A stretch of DNA of 14,305 bases from an uncultured Eubacteriales bacterium (GTDB lineage: Bacteria; Bacillota; Clostridia; Oscillospirales; CAG-272): contig CAJLXA010000041.1 of assembly GCA_905210485.1 (NCBI GenBank), forward strand, positions 1 through 14,305, given 5' to 3'. Below are positions 1-6,200 of the stretch, piece after piece (position 1 is the first letter of the stretch; the number at the start of each line of letters is the position of its first letter). The notes under the pieces are model-generated. The model saw only the letters and a list, made by a program, of their open reading frames with translations. It did not search any database and was not told the DNA's origin. A program made the translations under genes and the position numbers.

Positions 1-56
1 GGGACTTATAGACGCTAAGCGGAGCTTATCTAAGGCTGGTCACGAAAATCCCGACA

Positions 57-524
57 ATGAAACCGCTTGACTCCGACAAGGAGGCTCCCGAAGCAGTTCC
101 CGTTTCTGCGGACACGCATGAGCCGGCTCCCGAAGTTGCGGAAGAGATTGATTTTTCCCATGTTCAGATTGAACCGCTGTTTCAGGATCAGGTCGATTTC
201 GACACGTTCTCCAAGAGCGATTTCCGCGCCGTAAAGGTCAAGGAATGTGAAGCTGTGAAGAAGTCCAAAAAACTCCTGAAGTTCGTTCTGGACGACGGAA
301 CCGGTGTGGAACGGGTCATTTTGAGCGGAATTCATGAATATTATGAGCCGGAAGAGCTTGTAGGAAAGACCTGTATCGCTATCACCAATCTGCCTCCCCG
401 CGCGATGATGGGCATTGACTCCTGCGGTATGCTGATTTCTGCCGTTCATCATGAAAACGGTGCGGAAAAGTTGCATCTGCTGATGGTCGATCCGCACATT
501 CCGGCAGGCGCCAAACTGTATTGA
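57..524 (+). CDS. metG: C-terminal tRNA-binding domain of methionyl-tRNA synthetase (probable 3' end of metG, frame interrupted upstream)
   Basis: From the ATG at 57 the frame encodes 155 residues. Residues 1-40 are a Glu/Asp/Pro/Ala-rich linker. From about residue 47 (FDTFSKSDFRAVKV) to the end is an EMAP/Trbp111-type OB-fold, with the family signatures VKKSKKLLKF, ILSGI, LVGK and a PPRAMMGIDSCGMLISA-like segment. In the family this domain dimerises methionyl-tRNA synthetase and adds general tRNA affinity in the cytosol. No catalytic domain is visible because the window begins here. The frame has a stop at 9-11, while the +2 frame stays open from the window edge to a stop at 68-70 and carries an IDAK motif like that found near the end of MetRS cores. 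The ATG at 57 has no Shine-Dalgarno site. I infer either a frameshifted metG or a split beta subunit overlapping the alpha stop. A free-standing Trbp111-like protein is less likely because of the linker. Confidence 0.7.
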   Translation: MKPLDSDKEAPEAVPVSADTHEPAPEVAEEIDFSHVQIEPLFQDQVDFDTFSKSDFRAVKVKECEAVKKSKKLLKFVLDDGTGVERVILSGIHEYYEPEELVGKTCIAITNLPPRAMMGIDSCGMLISAVHHENGAEKLHLLMVDPHIPAGAKLY

Positions 525-591
525 TGCTCCCGCTCCCGACGATAAAACGGAGGAGCGACCGACCAATATAAAAATACGGAAAACCATACAG

Positions 592-653
592 AACGGGTGT
601 TCGTACGGAATTCGGGATTGTTTGATTCCGATTCACAAGGGCGCCCGTTTTTT
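592..653 (+). terminator. Hairpin with T-run between the metG end and the deacylase gene (terminator or attenuator)
   Basis: An outer 8-bp stem (592-599 with 642-649, one G-U pair) encloses an inner 6-bp stem (606-611 with 625-630), and a T-run follows at 648-653. It looks like an intrinsic terminator, but it ends only about 20 bases before the ribosome-binding site of the next gene. That leaves no room for a separate promoter after it. It could act as a leaky terminator or an attenuator. I see no convincing promoter in 525-591. Confidence 0.4.
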
Positions 654-686
654 GTATACATCGGATATGACGAAAGGGAATTGCTC

Positions 687-1175
687 ATGACGAAACAGGA
701 AGTTTACGACTATCTTAACGCAAAAGGTATACCTTTTGAAATTACGGAGCACAAAGCGGTATACACCATGGCGGAGATGGCATCTGCCGATATACCGTAT
801 CCCGAAGCCGACGCCAAAAATCTGTTTGTGCGGGACGATAAAAAACAACACTATTACCTGATTACGTTGAAGGGCGATAAACGCGCGGATCTGAAAGAAT
901 TCAGAAAGCGGCAGGGACTTCGGCCGTTGACTTTTGCTTCTGCAGACGATCTCATGCGTTTTATGAAACTGACGCCGGGATCAGTGACGCCCCTCGGCGT
1001 TCTGAATGACCGCGAAAATGCCGTACAGGTCTTTCTTGACCAAGATTTTCTTGCGTCTTCCGGTCTTATCGGCGTACATCCGAATGAGAACACCGCAACA
1101 ATATGGTTGAAAGCGGAAACGCTGAAAGATCTTATTGAGGAACACGGGAATAAGGTTTCGTTTGTGCAGATATAG
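687..1175 (+). CDS. YbaK/ProX-family aminoacyl-tRNA deacylase (prolyl-tRNA trans-editing protein, PrdX/ProXp-ala-like)
   Basis: This 162-residue protein has the whole YbaK/ProX editing fold. The KNLF motif (residues 44-47) holds the catalytic-type lysine. A conserved SVTPLGVLND block lies at 99-108, and HPNENTATI at 131-139 closes the active site. Family members hydrolyse mischarged Ala-tRNA(Pro) or related species in trans, acting with prolyl-tRNA synthetase in the cytosol. The substrate here cannot be read from sequence; Ala-tRNA(Pro) is the best guess because the length and motifs match the PrdX/ProXp-ala branch rather than the Cys-specific YbaK branch. The start is the ATG at 687 because AAAGGGA lies at 673-679 with normal spacing and the fold begins there; an in-frame ATG at 597 lies inside the upstream hairpin and has no ribosome-binding site. 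It sits after the MetRS domain, so both neighbours concern tRNA charging. It ends directly at a strong terminator. Confidence 0.88.
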   Translation: MTKQEVYDYLNAKGIPFEITEHKAVYTMAEMASADIPYPEADAKNLFVRDDKKQHYYLITLKGDKRADLKEFRKRQGLRPLTFASADDLMRFMKLTPGSVTPLGVLNDRENAVQVFLDQDFLASSGLIGVHPNENTATIWLKAETLKDLIEEHGNKVSFVQI

Positions 1176-1177
1176 TA

Positions 1178-1221
1178 AAAGTGAGCGGAGAAGCGTCATT
1201 TTGCGCTTCTCCGCTCACTTT
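1178..1221. terminator. Bidirectional hairpin terminator between convergent genes
   Basis: A perfect 18-bp stem (1178-1195 with 1204-1221) has an 8-base loop. It begins two bases after the deacylase stop. The plus-strand end is T-rich (TTTCTGCTTCT), and the minus-strand product runs into TTTTA. It separates the plus-strand deacylase from the minus-strand metallopeptidase. Confidence 0.85.
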
Positions 1222-1275
1222 CTGCTTCTATAAAAATAACTGTTACGATTATAAATGAAAGTGAAAATAAACGAT

Positions 1276-1301
1276 AAAATGTAAAATATGATTTACATTT
1301 T
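1276..1301 (-). terminator. AT-rich inverted repeat just after the metallopeptidase stop
   Basis: Ten-base arms (1276-1285 with 1292-1301) surround a 6-base loop, a few bases beyond the minus-strand gene's stop. On the minus strand it is followed by a T-rich stretch. The stem is AT-rich and weak, so the 1178-1221 hairpin is probably the main stop for this gene too. Confidence 0.45.
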
Positions 1302-1304
1302 TGT

Positions 1305-1823
1305 TCATTCTTTCAGCATTTTGGCGCGCTTTTTGTAGTCGGGCATATAGGCGCTGACCAATTGATAAAAGCGCGGGCCGTGATTCTTTTCACGGATATG
1401 AGCCAGTTCATGAACGATAACATAGTCGACGGCTTCTTTCGGATATTGCATGAGCAGACAGGAAAAGGAAATGCTGTTTTTCGGACTGCAACTGCCGAAA
1501 CGCGTTTTGGCGGTCGTAACGCGCATGCCGGCGGCTTTCAATCCCATAAGGCTCTCGTAATAGGCGAGGCGCGCCGGAAGATAAGCATAGGCTTCCGCTT
1601 TCAGTTCGGCTATGCGCGCCGGTGTGAGCGGCGGCCGTTTTTCCGTTCTTATTTCTGCTTCGCGGACTTTTTCGGTGATCCAGCGTTCGTGTTCGGTGAG
1701 AAATTTTTCAATATGTGTGAGCGGCGCGCCGAGCGGCGCATAGGCAATCACTTTGCCGTCACGGGTGATGCGCACGGCAAGCGTGCGGCGGTGCGCCGAA
1801 CGGCGCAGAGTGTAGGGTATCAT
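1305..1823 (-). CDS. YgjP-like zinc metallopeptidase domain protein (SprT/DUF45-type)
   Basis: The product has 172 residues. The HELAH zinc motif spans residues 138-142 (H138, E139 catalytic, H142), with a further family histidine at H148 in NHGPRF. It is preceded by the family's FGSCSPKNSISFSCLLMQYP-like segment at about 109-128 and followed by an MPDYKKR tail. The N-terminal part (1-60) is basic with short beta-type repeats, as usual in this family. There is no signal peptide or membrane segment, so it should be cytosolic. The family is known as M48-related, YgjP/WLM-like; physiological substrates are not established. The start is the ATG read from 1823-1821, with GGAG 5 bases upstream on that strand. 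The gene is divergent from the SGNH hydrolase gene and convergent with the deacylase gene, so it is probably monocistronic. I found no clear promoter for it. Confidence 0.87.
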   Translation of the reverse strand: MIPYTLRRSAHRRTLAVRITRDGKVIAYAPLGAPLTHIEKFLTEHERWITEKVREAEIRTEKRPPLTPARIAELKAEAYAYLPARLAYYESLMGLKAAGMRVTTAKTRFGSCSPKNSISFSCLLMQYPKEAVDYVIVHELAHIREKNHGPRFYQLVSAYMPDYKKRAKMLKE

Positions 1824-1871
1824 CGGTTCTCCGTTCTTTCTGATTCATAATGAAAATCTGTCGGAAAATTC

Positions 1872-1900
1872 TTGCTATTCCGGCATAAGTGTGCTACAAT
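1872..1900 (+). promoter_or_regulatory. Sigma-A-type promoter with extended -10 for the SGNH hydrolase gene
   Basis: The -35 box is TTGCTA (1872-1877). A 17-base spacer follows, then a -10 box TACAAT (1895-1900) preceded by TGC, an extended -10. Transcription should start near 1907 and give a leader of about 124 bases. Confidence 0.65.
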
Positions 1901-1910
1901 AAAGACGTTG

Positions 1911-2015
1911 GCATAACGGTAATGCGTTTGCCGTATGCATAAGACGCCATGCCGGAAAGGCAGGGGCGGCTTTACAGAATTATTAAACGCCGCGTACAGA
2001 ACGTCTCTGCGCGGC
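1911..2015 (+). promoter_or_regulatory. Structured 5' leader with three consecutive stem-loops ahead of the SGNH hydrolase gene
   Basis: Stem 1 pairs 1911-1919 with 1931-1938 (one bulged A). Stem 2, within about 1945-1970, has a CGCC/GGCG outer pair and a TGCC/GGCA inner pair around a GGAAA loop. Stem 3 pairs GCCGCG (1989-1994) with CGCGGC (2010-2015) and stops four bases before the Shine-Dalgarno. I could not match it to a riboswitch consensus I know. It may control translation or only stabilise the transcript. Confidence 0.4.
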
Positions 2016-2030
2016 TATCGGAGGACAAAC

Positions 2031-2639
2031 ATGAGTCAATTGGAACCAATCGAATGGACACAATACTGGGCCGAAAATACGGGAAAGGATAAACCGCGCG
2101 TTCTTCTTATCGGGGATTCCATATCGGTCGGGTATCGTTCTCACGTACAGGCGGAAATTCTCGACACGCATTATATCACGGCGATCTCCACATCAAAGGC
2201 GTTGGATCACCCGGCGTATATCCGCGAACTTCTTTTCTTTGCGGAACAGGAAAATTATGCGTATCCCATCATTCATTTCAATAACGGCCTTCACGGCTTT
2301 CATCTTAACGCGGAAGATTACGGACGGCATTATCGGGAAGTACTTTCCGCGCTCCGGCAGGCATACCCGGAATCCGAGATTGTTCTTGCACTTTCGACGC
2401 CGGTCACAAAAGACGATGACCACACGGTATTTGACCCCGCGCTGAACGAAATCGTCAGACAGCGTAACGAGGTCGTGCGCGCGATTGCGGCGGAAGCGGG
2501 AATGAAAACCGATGACCTATACAGCGTCTCCGCGGCACATCCCGAATATCGCGACGGCGTAAACGACGGCTATCACTATAACGCGGACGGCTATCGCGCC
2601 TTTGCCAAAGTGATTGCGGATTGCCTCTTTGACCGATAA
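2031..2639 (+). CDS. SGNH/GDSL-family hydrolase (cytosolic esterase or acylhydrolase, substrate unknown)
   Basis: The product has 202 residues. Block I is GDSIS at 28-32, with S30 the likely nucleophile. An FNNGLHG segment at 83-89 stands where the family's oxyanion-hole Gly/Asn blocks occur. Block V is DGYH at 179-182, supplying the Asp and His of the catalytic triad. The fold matches SGNH hydrolases, which cleave ester or acyl bonds on carbohydrates, lipids or other small molecules. No signal peptide or transmembrane segment is visible, so it is probably cytosolic. The start is the ATG at 2031 because CGGAGG lies at 2019-2024 with 6-base spacing. The frame is open upstream to an ATG at 1935, but that stretch is the structured leader. 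It is preceded by its own promoter and followed by a terminator, so it is likely monocistronic. The exact substrate cannot be told from sequence. Confidence 0.85.
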   Translation: MSQLEPIEWTQYWAENTGKDKPRVLLIGDSISVGYRSHVQAEILDTHYITAISTSKALDHPAYIRELLFFAEQENYAYPIIHFNNGLHGFHLNAEDYGRHYREVLSALRQAYPESEIVLALSTPVTKDDDHTVFDPALNEIVRQRNEVVRAIAAEAGMKTDDLYSVSAAHPEYRDGVNDGYHYNADGYRAFAKVIADCLFDR

Positions 2640-2686
2640 AGTGTCGCGATGACCGGCGGCTTATGTGCCGGGCGATAAATAAAAGA

Positions 2687-2736
2687 AACGCAGAGAAAGC
2701 GATGACAGAATCGCATGTTCTCTGCGTTATCTTTTT
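2687..2736. terminator. Bidirectional terminator between the SGNH hydrolase and lipoprotein genes
   Basis: A 10-bp outer stem (2687-2696 with 2719-2728) is stacked on a 5-bp inner stem (2699-2703 with 2710-2714). ATCTTTTT follows on the plus strand and TCTTTTATTT on the minus strand. A smaller GC hairpin (2653-2657 with 2667-2671) lies just before it. The two genes converge here. Confidence 0.8.
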
Positions 2737-2740
2737 CTAT

Positions 2741-2914
2741 TTATTTGCTGTCGGTCCACTTGCCGCTTGTCGGGTTTTTGGAAGCGTTCAGCGAGTTTTC
2801 AAAACCGATGATGTCGCTATCTTCAGACGGATTGTCTTTCGGTGTGCAGGAAACAGAGAACAGGGCAAGGGAAAGCATAAGGACAAAAGCCAGAATAAGG
2901 GAAATACGCTTCAT
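2741..2914 (-). CDS. Small lipoprotein-like secreted peptide, unknown function
   Basis: The product has 57 residues. It starts MKR, followed by a long hydrophobic stretch (residues 4-21), then Ser-Val-Ser-Cys with C23 as the likely lipidated cysteine. The residue at -3 is Ser rather than the usual Leu/Val, so signal peptidase II processing is likely but not certain. The mature part of about 35 residues is hydrophilic (Asp/Glu/Asn/Ser/Lys) with no domain I recognise. The start is the ATG read from 2914-2912, with GGAGG five bases upstream on that strand; an ATG farther upstream at 2962 has no such site. A consensus promoter (2977-3005) precedes it and a terminator follows, so it is a complete single-gene unit rather than a remnant. 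It is divergent from rpoB. Possible roles include envelope attachment or a remnant of a larger lipoprotein; I cannot assign one. Confidence 0.7.
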   Translation of the reverse strand: MKRISLILAFVLMLSLALFSVSCTPKDNPSEDSDIIGFENSLNASKNPTSGKWTDSK

Positions 2915-2976
2915 AATAACCTCCGGAATCCGACGCCCGTGCAGAAAGCACAGAATAGGCATATTTTACTTTTTAT

Positions 2977-3005
2977 ATTGTATCATGCTTTCTCCTGTTT
3001 GTCAA
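2977..3005 (-). promoter_or_regulatory. Strong sigma-A-type promoter for the small lipoprotein gene
   Basis: Read on the minus strand, a perfect TTGACA -35 box (3005-3000) is followed by a 17-base spacer and TACAAT (2982-2977). TGA precedes the -10 box, an extended -10. The leader to the ATG is about 55 bases. Confidence 0.8.
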
Positions 3006-3123
3006 TACCTGTGCTTTCGGTTGCTGTTACAAAAAAGTTTTTTGTTTTTTGGTAAAAACCACAAAAAATATTTTATTTTCAGGAATTATTCTTAAAAAAA
3101 TGAAAAAGAATTTAAAAAGTGTC
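3006..3123. other. A/T-tract region between divergent promoters
   Basis: This stretch contains repeated A6-A7 and T6 runs, including a perfect inverted repeat with 8-base arms (3029-3036 with 3038-3045). It lies directly upstream of both the lipoprotein and the rpoB -35 boxes, where UP elements act. It may be intrinsically curved. I see no coding sequence in it. The wider gene-free gap from 2915 to 3285 otherwise holds the two promoters and the rpoB leader. Confidence 0.45.
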
Positions 3124-3152
3124 TTGACACGAAAAAATATATGGTATAAAAT
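3124..3152 (+). promoter_or_regulatory. rpoB promoter
   Basis: A perfect TTGACA (3124-3129) is followed 17 bases later by TAAAAT (3147-3152), inside TGGTATAAAAT. An alternative reading, TATAAA at 3145-3150 with an extended TGG, would leave only a 15-base spacer. Strong A-tracts lie upstream. Transcription should start near 3159, giving a leader of about 127 bases. Confidence 0.75.
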
Positions 3153-3181
3153 ATAAAACTGCATTATCATCGCGTATCAGG

Positions 3182-3235
3182 CGTTTTCGGCCTTGCTTCC
3201 TAAATATTATATAAGCGTGCGGAACGACGAAAACG
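3182..3235 (+). promoter_or_regulatory. Stem-loop in the rpoB 5' leader
   Basis: CGTTTTCG (3182-3189) and CGAAAACG (3228-3235) are perfectly complementary over 8 bases and enclose a 38-base loop, in which TTCC and GGAA could pair further. It lies in the untranslated leader about 50 bases before the start codon. A role in control of rpoB expression is possible but unproven. Confidence 0.35.
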
Positions 3236-3285
3236 GTATTTTATCACAAACGCGGGAAATAAAAGAAATTGGAGTGATTCTATCC

Positions 3286-6200
3286 ATGCAGATGCCATCT
3301 ATGCTGAAACCGAAGAAGCTTGGCACCACAACCAGAATGAGTTTTTCCAAAATCGACGACGTTGCGGAAATGCCCGATCTGGTGGAAATCCAGAAAAAGT
3401 CTTACAAATGGCTTCTTGATGTAGGTATTGCGGAGGCCCTCCGTGACGTATCGCCCGTCGAGAATTTTTCCGGCAACCTGTCGATTGATTTTATCGACTA
3501 TTCCATTGACTCCCAGCCGAAATATTCCATAGAAGAATGTAAAGACCGCGATGCGACATATGAAGTGCCGCTGAAAGTGACCGTTCGCCTGACGGACAAG
3601 ACCACGGGCGAAGTGGTGACGTCGCAGATCTTCATGGGCAATTTCCCGCTGATGACCGACAGCGGCACGTTCGTGATTAACGGCGCGGAACGCGTTGTTG
3701 TTTCGCAGCTTGTCCGTTCTCCGGGCATTTATTACGATTATGCCGTCGATAAGATGGGTAAACATACCTACACCGCCCAGGTGATTCCGTACCGCGGCGC
3801 ATGGCTGGAATATGAAACCGACGCCAACGACGTATTTTACGTCAAAATTGATAAAACGAGAAAAATTCCGATCACCGTACTGATCCGTGCTCTCGGCGAA
3901 GAGTGCCACGAAGACAGTGACGAAGACATTCTCCGTATCTTCGGCGACGAAGAAATGCTGAATGTAACGTTCTCGAAAGACGAATGTGCCCGCGAAGCCG
4001 TCGAAAACAAGACGACTCTCGGCGAAGAGGCACTGAAAGAAATCTATAAGAAAATGCGTCCCGGCGAGCCGCCGCTTATCGACTCCGCCCGTACGCTTCT
4101 TGTCAATACGTTTTTCGATCCCCGCCGCTATGCCCTGGAACCTGTCGGCCGTTATAAGTACGACAAGAAACTGGCGCTGGCACAACGTATTGAGGGACAT
4201 ACACTTGCGGAAGCGGTCGTCAGCCGTATTACCGGCGAAGTGCTGGCCGACGCGGGCGAAAAATTGACCCGCGAACTTTCCCGCAAGATCGAGCACAATG
4301 CCGTAAACGAAGTGGTTCTGCTTCTGGAAAACGGCAAAACGGTAAAGGTGTTCGGCAACAACACGGTCGAACCCGCCGACATTCTCGGCTATGACCTTAC
4401 CGATTGCGGTATCAGCGAAAAAGTACGTTATGACGAACTTATGGCCATTGTAACGGAAGCAAACGGCGACGCGGCTCTTCTTAAAGATCTCGTCCGTGCC
4501 CGTATATCTGATCTTTGCCCCCGTCATATTACGAAAGACGATATTTTTGCCTCTATCAACTATATGCTTTGCCTGACGCACGGCATTGGTTCGTTCGACG
4601 ATATCGACCACCTCGGAAACCGTCGTCTGCGTTGCGTCGGCGAACTCCTTCAGAACCAGTTGCGCATCGGTATGACGCGCATGGATAAGAACATCAAAGA
4701 GCGTATGGCTGTTCATGACAGCGATGACATGACGGCGCAGTCTCTTGTCAATGCGCGCCCCGTGGCTACCGCGATCCGTGAATTCTTCGGTTCTTCTCCG
4801 CTTTCGCAGTTTATGGATCAGAACAACCCGCTCGCGGAACTCACGCATAAACGCCGTCTTTCCGCTCTCGGCCCCGGCGGTCTTTCCCGTGACCGTGCGT
4901 CGTTCGATGTCCGTGACGTACATTATACACAGTACGGCAGAATGTGTCCTATCGAAACGCCCGAAGGCCCGAACATCGGTCTTATTTCCTATCTTGCCAC
5001 CTATGCCCGCATCAGCGACTATGGATTCCTCAAAGCGCCGTACCGCCGTGTGGATAAGGCGACCGGTATTGTGACGAAAGAAGTCGTCTACATGACCGCC
5101 GATGAAGAAGACCAGTATATTGTGGCGCAGGCAAACGAAAAACTTGACGCCGAAGGTCACTTTGTCAACAAGCGCGTTATCGCCCGCGACAAGGCGGAGA
5201 TTATCGAAGTCGAACGCGAGAAGATCGACTTCATGGACGCGTCGCCGAAAATGCTCGTTTCGGTTGCTACCGCTTGTATCCCGTTCCTTGAAAATGATGA
5301 CAACACCCGTGCGCTCATGGGTTCCAACATGCAGAAACAGGCGGTGCCGCTGATGGTGACCGAGGCTCCTTACGTGGCAACCGGTATGGAATATAAGGCC
5401 GCCGTTGACTCCGGCTCCGTTATCGTCGCCAATGAGGGCGGCTTTGTGGAACGCGCTTCCGGCGACATTATCACCATTATGACCGACAGCGGTCGGCGCG
5501 ACACCTACCATCTTCTGAAGTTCAAACGTTCCAACCAGGGAACATGTATCAACCAGCGTCCGATCGTCGAAGAAGGACACCGCGTGGAAAAGGGGCAGGT
5601 GATTGCCGACGGCCCCGCTACGGCAAACGGCGAAGTTTCTCTCGGTAAGAACGCTCTGATTGGCTTTATGACGTGGGAAGGCTACAACTACGAAGACGCC
5701 GTTCTTCTGAACGAACGCCTTGTCCGCGACGACGTTTATACGTCGATTCATATTGAAGAATATTCCATCGAAGCGCGCGACACCAAACTCGGTCCGCAGG
5801 AAATCACCCGCGAAGTACCGAACGTCGGCGAGGACGCACTGAAGGACCTCGACGTGGAAGGCATTGTCAAGATCGGTACGGAAGTTCACGCCAATGATAT
5901 TCTGGTCGGTAAAGTTACTCCGAAAGGTGAGACCGACCTTACCCCCGAAGAACGTCTGCTCCGTGCTATTTTCGGTGAAAAAGCACGCGAAGTACGCGAT
6001 TCTTCGCTCCGTCTCCCGCACGGTGCCAGCGGCATTATCGTAGATGTCAAAATCTATTCCCGCGACAATTCCGACGACCTTGCGCCCGGCGTAAATAAAG
6101 TCGTCCGCGTTTATGTTGCGCAGAAGAGAAAGATTTCCGTCGGCGACAAAATGGCCGGCCGTCACGGTAATAAGGGCGTTGTTTCCCGTATTCTTCCGCC

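Noticed and set aside
30..587. 185-codon minus-strand open frame opposite the MetRS domain
   Set aside because: Antisense of a clear protein domain in aligned register; no motifs.
525..655. T-box riboswitch before the tRNA deacylase
   Set aside because: The stretch is short, and I found no clear antiterminator consensus or specifier stem.
1362..1850. 162-codon plus-strand open frame opposite the metallopeptidase
   Set aside because: The minus strand encodes a conserved HELAH protein with a ribosome-binding site; this is its mirror.
1824..1910. Minus-strand promoter for the metallopeptidase gene
   Set aside because: Only poor -35/-10 pairs with bad spacing are visible.
1935..2030. N-terminal extension of the SGNH hydrolase from an upstream ATG
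   Set aside because: It lies in the structured leader; the CGGAGG site places the start at 2031.
2663..3095. Two overlapping plus-strand open frames of about 130 codons between the SGNH gene and rpoB
   Set aside because: They run across a terminator, the antisense of the lipoprotein gene and A-tract promoter DNA; no ribosome-binding sites or domains.
3193..3285. Extended rpoB start at a TTG
   Set aside because: No Shine-Dalgarno, no family similarity in the extra 31 residues, and it falls in the leader.
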